From Conyzicola nivalis (GTDB taxonomy: Bacteria > Actinomycetota > Actinomycetes > Actinomycetales > Microbacteriaceae), in contig NZ_BMGB01000001.1 in assembly GCF_014639655.1 (NCBI RefSeq), positions 1,070,882-1,134,881 of the forward strand: DNA of 64,000 bases, written 5' to 3'. This document shows positions 46,412 through 55,602 of the stretch, one piece after another; position 1 is the stretch's first letter; each line of letters opens with the position of its first letter. The position numbers were made by a program, and so were the translations under genes. The notes beneath the pieces are model-generated. The model was not told the DNA's origin. It did not search any database and was given only the letters and a program-made list of their open reading frames with translations.

Positions 46412-47638
46412 TCACGCCTCGAGTAGGCGTCGCACCACGGCGTCAGCCAGCAGCCGCCCGCGCAGGGTCAGTTCCACCGATCCGCGCAGGGCGGCTGTCG
46501 CGTTAACGAGCTCGTCGGCGATGAGCCCCGCGACGGCGACACGGCCGGACGGCTCGAGTTCGTCGATGCGCAGTCCCTCCCGGATGCGGGTGAGCAGCAG
46601 TACCCGCTCGACCCGACGCGTCTCGGCGTCGAGCGTCTCGCGACCGGCAGCGGGCGAGAGGCCGGCGAGGATGCGGTCGGCGTAGGCCGCGGGATGCTTC
46701 ACGTTCCACCAACGCACTCCCCCGACGTGACTGTGCGCGCCAGGGCCGATGCCCCACCAGTCGTGCCCCTGCCAGTAGGCCAGGTTGTGCCGCGACCGGT
46801 TGCCGTCGGTGCGCGCCCAGTTGCTCACCTCGTACCACTCGTAGCCGGCGGCGGCGAGCTTCGCATCCAGCAGCTCGTACATGTCGGCCTGCAGGTCGTC
46901 GCTCGGTGCGGCGACCTCGCCCCGGCGGATCTGCCGGGCGAGCTTGGTGCCGTCTTCGATGATGAGCGCGTACGCCGACACGTGGTCGGGATTCTCGGCG
47001 AGTACCGCGTCGATCGAGGTGTTCCAGTCGTCGAGCGACTCCCCCGGCGTGCCGTAGATGAGGTCGAGGCTCACCTGCAGCCCGGCCTCGCGCGCCCAGG
47101 CCACGACGAGCGGGATGCGCGCCGGGTCGTGCGTGCGTTCGAGGGTCGCGAGAACGTGCGGCACCGCCGACTGCATGCCGAACGACACGCGCGTGAACCC
47201 GGCCGCCTTGAGCGCGAACAGGTAGTCGCGGTCGACCGAGTCGGGGTTCGCCTCCGTCGTCACCTCGGCGCCGGGCGCGAGACCCCACGCCACGACGATC
47301 GCGGCGAGCATCTCGGCGAGATCGGTGACCGGAAGCAGGGTGGGCGTGCCTCCCCCGAAGAACACGGTCGTGGCCTCGCGGTCGGGCAGGCCGCTCGCCT
47401 CGAGCACGTGGCTTGCGAGCGCGACCTCCTCGATCGCCTGGCCCGCATAGTCGCTGCGCTTGGCCCCGCGCAGTTCTTCGGACGTGTACGTGTTGAAGTC
47501 GCAGTAGCCGCAGCGCACGCGGCAGAACGGAACGTGCACGTAGATGCCTAGGTTTCGGGTGGCCGCGTCATCCGTCACCGAGTGGGGAAGGAGACCGTCG
47601 GCGGGCGCCGGATCGGCGAGGGGAAGGGCGCTGGGCAT
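46412..47638 (-). CDS. hemW: Radical SAM heme chaperone HemW
   Basis: Formerly called coproporphyrinogen III oxidase-like. 408 residues with the radical SAM cluster motif HVPFCRVRCGYCDFNTYT (CX3CX2C), the FFGGGTPT segment and a C-terminal HemN-type domain. HemW binds heme and delivers it to apoproteins; the HemN-specific second-SAM residues are not apparent. It lies downstream of lepA, as in many bacteria, with two genes inserted between. Confidence 0.94.
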   Translation of the reverse strand: MPSALPLADPAPADGLLPHSVTDDAATRNLGIYVHVPFCRVRCGYCDFNTYTSEELRGAKRSDYAGQAIEEVALASHVLEASGLPDREATTVFFGGGTPTLLPVTDLAEMLAAIVVAWGLAPGAEVTTEANPDSVDRDYLFALKAAGFTRVSFGMQSAVPHVLATLERTHDPARIPLVVAWAREAGLQVSLDLIYGTPGESLDDWNTSIDAVLAENPDHVSAYALIIEDGTKLARQIRRGEVAAPSDDLQADMYELLDAKLAAAGYEWYEVSNWARTDGNRSRHNLAYWQGHDWWGIGPGAHSHVGGVRWWNVKHPAAYADRILAGLSPAAGRETLDAETRRVERVLLLTRIREGLRIDELEPSGRVAVAGLIADELVNATAALRGSVELTLRGRLLADAVVRRLLEA

Positions 47639-47650
47639 TGTCTGATTCTC

Positions 47651-48142
47651 TCATCCGGCGTCTGCAGCCGCTTGCGCCGGTTGCAGCTCGAAGATGCGGA
47701 TGTCACGGTGTGCCGTTATCTCGTAGTCGCGGTAGTGCGGCCACTGCCTCTCGAGCACGGGCCAGAGCCGCTCGGCCTCGGCGGGCTCCAGCATCCGGGC
47801 GACGACCGGTGTGAGGCGGCCGCGGTAGTGCACCTCGGCGTCGGGGTGGGCCAGCAGGTTCGCGCTCCACGCGGGATGACGCTCGCGCCCGAAATTGCTG
47901 CCGGCCACGAACCACCCACCGTCGTCGCGCGGAAAGCACATCAGAGGAACCTGGCGCCGGGCGCCCGTTTTCGCTCCCGTCGTGAAGAGCGTGAGCGACG
48001 GGATCATCGGAGCGCTGAGCTTGAGGCGGCCGCGTGAGGCGCGGAACAGCCACCGGTCGAGCGGCGTGACGAGCGGTCCGACCACGTGGCGCACCGGTGA
48101 ACGCATGACGGCCGCCGTGACGGCGCGGATGCTGCGGTGCAT
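47651..48142 (-). CDS. DDN-like F420-dependent (deazaflavin) nitroreductase-family protein
   Basis: 163 residues of the DUF385/DDN family: split beta-barrel with FTTGAKTGARRQVPLMCF and FVAGSNFGRERHPAWSANLLAHP, the typical F420-binding region. Homologues use coenzyme F420 to reduce diverse substrates. The N-terminal helix may associate with the membrane. Native substrate unknown. Between hemW and the DUF1990 gene on the same strand. Confidence 0.92.
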   Translation of the reverse strand: MHRSIRAVTAAVMRSPVRHVVGPLVTPLDRWLFRASRGRLKLSAPMIPSLTLFTTGAKTGARRQVPLMCFPRDDGGWFVAGSNFGRERHPAWSANLLAHPDAEVHYRGRLTPVVARMLEPAEAERLWPVLERQWPHYRDYEITAHRDIRIFELQPAQAAADAG

Positions 48143-48164
48143 GCGCCGATTGTGGCACGACCGT

Positions 48165-48821
48165 CTAGTCGATGGGACCCGCCAGCGCGCGCAGGTAGCG
48201 GCGGGTGTAGAACCACTGGGTTACGCGCAGCACCGGCGCGACGGCCCACCAGTACCAGGCGGCGGGCCGGGAGAACGCGCGGATCACGATCCAGACCGAG
48301 CCGTCGTCGTTCTGCTCGACGATGAACGCCTCTTCGCCGTCCTCCGGATGCCCGGGGAGGGTCCCGTAGGCGAAGCCGCGGCGCTGCGGCTCGTCGACGA
48401 CGTAGACGACGCGGGCCGGGGCCTTGATCCAGAACGGCCAGAACCGGATGCGCAGCAACGCGGTGTCGCCCGGCGCGATGTAGGGAGTGCCGTCGGCGCC
48501 GAACACCTTCTCGCCCGCGAGCGAGATGTGCGATGGCTTGACCGGCTCGCCCGAGGCGTCGAAGCTCACCGGCGTGTAGGTGAGCTCGCTCACGTAGTCG
48601 GGCGTGTGGCTCGTCTCGACCCGGAAACCGCTGTTGCGCTGCACGGCCCAGCTGAAGACTCCGGCGGACGCCCACGCGAAGCGGGCATCTCCGTGACCGA
48701 TGCGCATCCGCTTCTCGAGCGGTCGGTATCCGGCCGGCGGGTACTGCAGGAGATCAGGCGCCTGGGTGGCACCGACCGCGCCATAACTGACGGGACGGCT
48801 CCAGAGCTCGGCGGCGACCAC
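48165..48821 (-). CDS. DUF1990 family protein
   Basis: 218 residues matching the DUF1990 pattern: VGATQAPDLLQYPPAGYRPL, the invariant GHGDARFAWA, GDTALLRIRFWPFWIKAPARV and GTLPGHPEDGEEAF. Function unknown. Its ATG abuts the lepA stop with no spacer, so it is co-transcribed with lepA. Confidence 0.92.
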   Translation of the reverse strand: MVAAELWSRPVSYGAVGATQAPDLLQYPPAGYRPLEKRMRIGHGDARFAWASAGVFSWAVQRNSGFRVETSHTPDYVSELTYTPVSFDASGEPVKPSHISLAGEKVFGADGTPYIAPGDTALLRIRFWPFWIKAPARVVYVVDEPQRRGFAYGTLPGHPEDGEEAFIVEQNDDGSVWIVIRAFSRPAAWYWWAVAPVLRVTQWFYTRRYLRALAGPID

Positions 48822-50675
<1,854 letters not shown>

Positions 50676-50735
50676 TTGCAGCAATTGTCCCACGTCAGTG
50701 GGGTGCAGCGTGCGCAGAGGTTCTTCGAGCGCCTC

Positions 50736-51053
50736 TTAGAACAGTCCGACGAAGAAGAACGGCAGGGTGAAGAGCACGCCGAAGAAGCCGGCGACGATCC
50801 AACCGAACGCCATGACGGCGCCGAGCACGATGCCCCACACGGCGAGGGTGTGGCCGGTCGGTTCGCGGCGGTAGCCCAGCACGCCGACCACGATCGCGGC
50901 GATCGGCACGATGAAGGTATAGCCGAGCAGCACGGACGCGATGCCGAGCACGAGGGCGATGACGCTGAGGTTCTTGGACTCGACGTAGACGGGGGAAGCA
51001 GTGGGAGCGGCGGAGGGTGCCGTCGCGGCGGGGAGCGCGGGTGTGTCTGTCAT
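50736..51053 (-). CDS. DUF4190-like small membrane protein
   Basis: 105 residues: an Ala/Pro/Thr-rich N-terminus, then two hydrophobic segments (LSVIALVLGIASVLLGYTFI and AVWGIVLGAVMAFGWIVAGF) around GVLGYRREPTGHTLAVWGI, the pattern of DUF4190 proteins. Function unknown. ATG at 51053; an alternative GTG lies at 51071. Confidence 0.75.
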   Translation of the reverse strand: MTDTPALPAATAPSAAPTASPVYVESKNLSVIALVLGIASVLLGYTFIVPIAAIVVGVLGYRREPTGHTLAVWGIVLGAVMAFGWIVAGFFGVLFTLPFFFVGLF

Positions 51054-51105
51054 GCCTTCAAGGCTAGGCACGCGGCATCCGTCTCACCATCGGGGTATCC
51101 CCCGG

Positions 51106-52026
51106 TTAATCGCTCAGGGTGGGCCCGTCGGTGATGTCGCGCACGGCCGGCTCGAGCTGCGGGAAACGGAACTCGAATCCCGCCTCGAGCAGACGGCTCG
51201 GCAGCACCCAGCGGCTCTTCAGCAGCAGCTCGGTCTCGCTGCGGATGGCGAACGAGCCGATCTCGAGGGCCAGGCGGTTCAACGGCACTCCGAACCGGGC
51301 CCCCACGACGCGGCGCAGGGTCGCCATCAGTTCGCGGTTCGGCACGGGGTTCGGCGACGAGATATTGACCGGTCCGTCGATCGAAGCGTTGTCGCGGATG
51401 AACCGGACGGCGCGGTACACGTCGTCGATGTGCACCCAGGAGAACATCTGGCGTCCGCCGCGGGTCTTCCCGCCGTGCTGCGTGCCGCCGAGGCCGAACC
51501 GGGCGAGGTTCAGCAGCGGAGTCAGCGCCGAGCCGTCGCCCAGGACGATCGCCATGCGCAGCGCGACCTGGCGCGCGCCGGGTCGCGCGTGAGCGAAGAA
51601 CTCCCGCTCCCACGACGTGGCGACGTTCACCGAGAAGCCCGATCCGATCTGGCCCGCGTCGTCGGTCATCGGCCGGTCGTCGGCGTGCCGGTAGATCGTG
51701 GCGGTGCTGGCGTTCAACCACAGGGCGGGCGGCGCGGCGACGGCCTCGACGGCCCGGCCGAGTTCGCCCGTGGTCAGCAACCGCGAACTGAAGATCGCCG
51801 CCTTGTTCTTCTCGGTGTACCGGCAGTTGACGCTCCTGCCGGTCAGGTTCAGCAGCAGGTCGGCGCCGTCGAGGGCGCGCTCGAGCGCCGCGGTGTCTCC
51901 CCACACCACGTCGGCGCCGGAACGGCCGACGGTCACCACCATGTCGCCGTCTTCGGCGAACCTGCGGGCGAAGTAGCGCCCCATAAATCCGCTGGCGCCG
52001 GCGATCACGACGCGTCGGCCGCTCAC
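51106..52026 (-). CDS. NAD-dependent epimerase of the TIGR01777 family
   Basis: 306 residues: Rossmann motif VIAGASGFMGRYFARRFAED at the N-terminus, the family motif LLNLTGRSVNCRYTEKN, SWVHIDDVYRAVRF and a C-terminal DUF1731 domain (RLLEAGFEFRFPQLEPAVRD). YfcH/SulA-like; the reaction is unknown. A GTG start overlaps the aminotransferase stop (GTGA). Confidence 0.92.
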   Translation of the reverse strand: MSGRRVVIAGASGFMGRYFARRFAEDGDMVVTVGRSGADVVWGDTAALERALDGADLLLNLTGRSVNCRYTEKNKAAIFSSRLLTTGELGRAVEAVAAPPALWLNASTATIYRHADDRPMTDDAGQIGSGFSVNVATSWEREFFAHARPGARQVALRMAIVLGDGSALTPLLNLARFGLGGTQHGGKTRGGRQMFSWVHIDDVYRAVRFIRDNASIDGPVNISSPNPVPNRELMATLRRVVGARFGVPLNRLALEIGSFAIRSETELLLKSRWVLPSRLLEAGFEFRFPQLEPAVRDITDGPTLSD

Positions 52027-53189
52027 GCGAGCCCGCCCGGAGCCGGGATGCGGCTCAGGCCCTCGAGCAGCTGCGACTCCTCGGTCGCGAGGCAGACGCG
52101 CATCCAGCCCTCGCCGGAGCGCCCGAAGGCGCTGCCGGGGGCGACGGCGACGCGCTTCTCGAGCAGGAAGTTCTCGGCCCACTCGGCGACGTCGCCGCGG
52201 CTCACGTGGCTCACGTCGATCCAGAGGTAGAAGGCGCCCGTCGGGGGCAGGTAGCGGATGCCGCGGGCGTCGAGCGCGTTCGTGGCGGCGACGAGGTTCG
52301 CGCGGTAGTGGGCCTTCGCCGCGGCGACATGCGAGTGGTCGCCGGTGATGGCGGCGAGGGCGGCGAACTGCCCCGGCGTGCTGACGCAGCTGATGGTCGC
52401 CTCCTGCACGGTCCGCATCGTCGCGGCGAGACCGGGCGGCGTGACGAGGTAGCCGACCCGGATGCCGGTCATCGCGTAGGTCTTCGAGAGCGAGAACGCC
52501 GAGAACACCCGGCTCGGCTGGCCGCTGTCCGCGGCTTCGAGGCTCGCGATGCTGACGTGCTTGTCGCCGTAGGTGAAGTATTCGTAGACCTCGTCGCTGA
52601 TGATCCACAGGTCGTGGCGCTTCGCGAAGTCGAGCAGCTCGCGCAGCACCGCCTCGGGGAAGATCGCGCCGAGCGGGTTCGACGGCGAGTTCACGATGAG
52701 CACGCGGGTGCGTTCGGTGATCAGGCTCTCGAGCTCCTCGATGCTCGGGAGGAAGCCGCGTTCCGGCAGCAGCGAATACGGGATGGGGTGCGCGTCGAGC
52801 ATGCGCACGCCCATGGTGAACGTCGTGTAGCCCGGGTCGGGGATGAGCACCTCGTCGCCGGCCTGCAGCGTGAGCGTCATGGCCTGGTAGAGGGCCTGCG
52901 TCGCGCCGACCGTGACCCAGACCCGCTCGAGGTCGACGTGGATGTCGTTCTCGCGCGCGAGCTTGTCGACGATCGCCTCGCGCAGCGGCACGATGCCGCC
53001 GTTCGGGGTGTAGTCCGTCGCGTCGGCATCCCACGCACGTTTCGCGGCGTCGGCGATGTGAGGGGCGACCGCGACATCCGGTTCCCCGATGACGAGCGAG
53101 ACGATCCCTTCGAGCTTCGTGGACATCTCGAAAATGTGACGGATGCCGGAACCCGGAACCGTGTCGATGTGCTGGGCGAGGTGCGGCAT
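52023..53189 (-). CDS. Class I/II PLP-dependent aminotransferase
   Basis: 388 residues, fold type I. The PLP lysine is in SLSKTYAMTGIRVGY, the pyridine-binding Asp in LWIISDEVYEYFTYGD, and a Tyr/Asn pair lies in NSPSNPLGA. Groups with AspC-like enzymes of broad specificity. The substrate cannot be set. Translationally coupled to the epimerase gene downstream; divergent from the hydrolase at 53215 across 25 bp. Confidence 0.93.
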   Translation of the reverse strand: MPHLAQHIDTVPGSGIRHIFEMSTKLEGIVSLVIGEPDVAVAPHIADAAKRAWDADATDYTPNGGIVPLREAIVDKLARENDIHVDLERVWVTVGATQALYQAMTLTLQAGDEVLIPDPGYTTFTMGVRMLDAHPIPYSLLPERGFLPSIEELESLITERTRVLIVNSPSNPLGAIFPEAVLRELLDFAKRHDLWIISDEVYEYFTYGDKHVSIASLEAADSGQPSRVFSAFSLSKTYAMTGIRVGYLVTPPGLAATMRTVQEATISCVSTPGQFAALAAITGDHSHVAAAKAHYRANLVAATNALDARGIRYLPPTGAFYLWIDVSHVSRGDVAEWAENFLLEKRVAVAPGSAFGRSGEGWMRVCLATEESQLLEGLSRIPAPGGLA

Positions 53190-53214
53190 GTCAACAGGTT
53201 ATTACGCTGGGGGC

Positions 53215-53937
53215 ATGACAGGTTCCGTGGTGCTCGTGCACGGGCTGCGCACGTCGTCGTCGATGTGGCGGCATCAGCGCGAGGTGCTCGAGGCCCTCGG
53301 ACACACGGTCGTCACACCCGACCTGCCCGGGCACGGTTCTCGTATGGACGAACGGTTCACCCTCGCGGGCGGGGTCGCGACGATCGAGAAAGCGGTGACG
53401 GATGCACCGGGGCCGGTCTTTCTCGTCGGCTTCTCGCTCGGCGGCTACCTCGCCGCGCACTGGGCGGCCGAGCGCCCGCGCGACATCACCGGACTGCTCG
53501 CCGCGAGCTGCGGCACCCAGCCGACGCGCGCCATCCTCGACGCCTGGCGCTTCGGCGCCGGGGCGATCCACCTGCTGCCCGACCGCGGACTCGGGCTCAA
53601 CAACGCGCTCGTGCGGGCCGTCATCCGCGACCCCGCCTACGCCAACGACGTGATCGCCGGCGGTGTCGCGCTCGAGGTCATGCAGGACGCGCTCCGCGAG
53701 CTGCGCGGTATCCGCATGGAGGCCGCCCTCTCGCGTATCGACCTGCCGGTGTGGCTCGTGAACGGGACGCTCGACCACATCCGGCTGCAGGAGCGGCGCT
53801 TCCTCGCCGCGACGAGGCGCGGGACGCTCGTGCGGATTCCCGGCGCCACCCACATGGTGAGCCTCGCCCGCCCGGCCGAATTCACGAGCCTCCTGACCGA
53901 CGCGATCAACGCGAGCCGACCGGCGGCGCCCGCGTGA
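53215..53937 (+). CDS. Alpha/beta-fold hydrolase
   Basis: 240 residues with nucleophile motif GFSLGG (Ser near residue 74), acid Asp in NGTLDH, and catalytic His in GATHMVS, plus the oxyanion region VLVHGLRTSS. Typical of esterase or lipase-like enzymes; substrate unknown. ATG at 53215 with a G-rich ribosome-binding site. Divergent from the aminotransferase gene. Confidence 0.92.
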   Translation: MTGSVVLVHGLRTSSSMWRHQREVLEALGHTVVTPDLPGHGSRMDERFTLAGGVATIEKAVTDAPGPVFLVGFSLGGYLAAHWAAERPRDITGLLAASCGTQPTRAILDAWRFGAGAIHLLPDRGLGLNNALVRAVIRDPAYANDVIAGGVALEVMQDALRELRGIRMEAALSRIDLPVWLVNGTLDHIRLQERRFLAATRRGTLVRIPGATHMVSLARPAEFTSLLTDAINASRPAAPA

Positions 53938-53954
53938 CGACCGGCACGCGCTGA

Positions 53955-53984
53955 TTGTCGGATCGGTCGAACAACTGGTAATGT
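53955..53984 (+). promoter_or_regulatory. Candidate rpsT promoter
   Basis: TTGTCG (53955-53960), 18-bp spacer, TAATGT (53979-53984), about 134 bp before the rpsT GTG. It leaves a long 5' leader that contains two hairpins. Confidence 0.55.
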
Positions 53985-54026
53985 CGTCTGTTGGCTTCCG
54001 TGCAACCCTCTATTGCATGACTAGCG

Positions 54027-54082
54027 GCCGAAAATCGCTAATTTCGGCTGCCCCCGCGAGTTTCATCTCGCGGAGTTTTCTT
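54027..54082 (+). promoter_or_regulatory. rpsT 5' leader with two hairpins, second attenuator-like
   Basis: Hairpin 1: GCCGAAAAT (54027-54035) with ATTTCGGC (54041-54048). Hairpin 2: CCGCGAG (54054-54060), loop tttcat, CTCGCGG (54067-54073), then AGTTTTCTT. The second resembles a weak intrinsic terminator, so premature termination or S20-mediated autocontrol is possible. Confidence 0.55.
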
Positions 54083-54117
54083 ACACTCGTCAGTTCACAT
54101 ACAAGAAGGTAAATTCA

Positions 54118-54378
54118 GTGGCAAACATCAAGTCGCAGATCAAGCGCATCGGAACCAACAAGAAGTCGCAGGAGCGCAACAAGGCCGTCAAGAGCGAGGT
54201 CAAGACCGCTATCCGCAGCGTCCGCGCCGCCGTCACCGCCGGTGACAAGGAGCTCGCCGTCGCGACCCTCCTCGTCGCAGCGAAGAAGCTCGACAAGGCC
54301 GCCAGCAAGGGCGTCATCCACAAGAACCAGGCCGCCAACAAGAAGTCGGCGATCGCCAAGCAGGTCGCAGCTATCTAA
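54118..54378 (+). CDS. rpsT: 30S ribosomal protein S20
   Basis: 86-residue, highly basic primary 16S rRNA-binding protein; begins [20 protein letters not shown] after the start residue. GTG start with AAGAAGG 7 bases upstream; E. coli rpsT likewise uses a weak non-ATG start. Single gene flanked by a candidate promoter with a hairpin leader and a strong terminator. In its common place next to holA. Confidence 0.98.
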   Translation: MANIKSQIKRIGTNKKSQERNKAVKSEVKTAIRSVRAAVTAGDKELAVATLLVAAKKLDKAASKGVIHKNQAANKKSAIAKQVAAI

Positions 54379-54394
54379 GCTCAACCCCCTTCGG

Positions 54395-54428
54395 AAAGCC
54401 CCTCATGCTTCGGCGTGGGGGGCTTTTT
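54395..54428 (+). terminator. Intrinsic terminator of rpsT with UUCG tetraloop
   Basis: A 14-bp stem AAAGCCCCTCATGC/GCGTGGGGGGCTTT (two G-U pairs) is closed by the stable tetraloop TTCG and followed by further T residues. It begins 17 bp after the rpsT stop. Confidence 0.93.
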
Positions 54429-54453
54429 CGTGCCCGGCCCGCAACGTGCCGCC

Positions 54454-54520
54454 GGTCGAGCAGGTCGGGCAGCGACCGTACCGCTGGTCGAGTAGGTCGC
54501 GCAGCGACCGTATCGAAACC
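54454..54520. repeat. Two copies of a GGTCGAG-type intergenic repeat
   Basis: Unit 1 at 54454-54482 and unit 2 at 54486-54520 share GGTCGAGnAGGTCGnGCAGCG followed by ACCGTA. Each contains a short hairpin (GGTCGC-GCA-GCGACC in unit 2). I recall closely similar words scattered through other Actinobacteria genomes. They are unrelated to the 92-bp hairpin family. Confidence 0.7.
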
Positions 54521-54528
54521 CCGCTGGC

Positions 54529-55545
54529 TCAGCTCCCGCCGCGCCGCGCCACGATGCCGACCATGCGCTCGAGCGCGAACACGGGGTCGCGACCGCCACC
54601 CTTGATCTGCGCGTCGGTTTCGGCCAGCAGTTCGATCGACCGGCCGAGGCCGTCGTCACTCCAGCCCTGCAGGTCTTTGCGGGCCCGGCCCACCTGCCAG
54701 GGTGCGAGGCCGAACTGCTGGGCGAGCTGGCTCTCGCTGCCCCGCGCACCCGAGAGCTTGGCCATGGTGCGCAGTTTCGAGGCGAACGCCGCGAGCATGG
54801 GGACCGGGTCGGCACCCGATGCGAGTGCGTGCCGCAGCAGCAGCAGCGCCTCGCCGTTGCGCCCGGCGATCGCGGCGTCGGCGACCTTGAAGGCGGTGGT
54901 CTCGACCCGGCCGGAGTAGTACTTCTCGACGGTGACCTCGGTGATCTCCTCGCTCGCGTCGGCGAGCAGCTGCTGGCAGGCGCTCGCGAGTTCGGCGAGG
55001 TCGTCGGCGAACGCCGAGACGAGGGCGCGCAGCGCGCCGGGAGTGATGCGACGGCCCGCTGCCCTGAACTCCGCTGCGGCGAAGTCGAGCTTCTCGGTGT
55101 CTTTCTTGAGGTCTGCGCAGACGATCTCGATGCCGTTGCCGAGACCGCCACGGATCGCGTCCAGCATGCGCTTGCCGCGCACGCCTCCCGCGTGGCGCAG
55201 CACGAGGTAGCAGTCGTCGGCCGGGTGCTCGAGGTAGGCGAGCACCTCGTCCATAAACGCGTCGGTGCACTTCTCGACCCCCGTGACACGGATGAACCGG
55301 GGCTCGGCGAAGAGCGAGGGGCTGGCGAGCGTGACGAGCTCGCCCGGCGCGTAGTGGTCGGCCTCTATGTCGCCGAGCTCGAGGCTGGGGTCTTCGACCC
55401 GCAGCGTGTCGCGCAGCAGCCGGATCGCGCGGTCAGCGAGGAAGCCTTCGGTGCCCGAGACGAGCACCACCCTGGCGGGACGGACCTTGTCCCACGCGAG
55501 TTGCGGGATGACGACCTTGGCCTTGCTCGCTGGCTTGGTTGCCAC
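54529..55545 (-). CDS. holA: DNA polymerase III subunit delta
   Basis: Clamp-loader subunit that opens the beta sliding clamp. 338 residues: the N-terminal RecA-like fold (RVVLVSGTEGFLADRAIRLL), a three-helix region and a C-terminal collar domain (LAPWQVGRARKDLQGWSDDG). GTG at 55545 has GGGAG upstream. It lies 57 bp downstream of comEC, the usual comEA-comEC-holA order. Confidence 0.94.
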   Translation of the reverse strand: MATKPASKAKVVIPQLAWDKVRPARVVLVSGTEGFLADRAIRLLRDTLRVEDPSLELGDIEADHYAPGELVTLASPSLFAEPRFIRVTGVEKCTDAFMDEVLAYLEHPADDCYLVLRHAGGVRGKRMLDAIRGGLGNGIEIVCADLKKDTEKLDFAAAEFRAAGRRITPGALRALVSAFADDLAELASACQQLLADASEEITEVTVEKYYSGRVETTAFKVADAAIAGRNGEALLLLRHALASGADPVPMLAAFASKLRTMAKLSGARGSESQLAQQFGLAPWQVGRARKDLQGWSDDGLGRSIELLAETDAQIKGGGRDPVFALERMVGIVARRGGS

Positions 55546-55602
55546 TCTGTGCTCCCTCGATCGGATCCATGCAAGCCTAATCGCGACCGCCGACGGCAAC
55601 GG

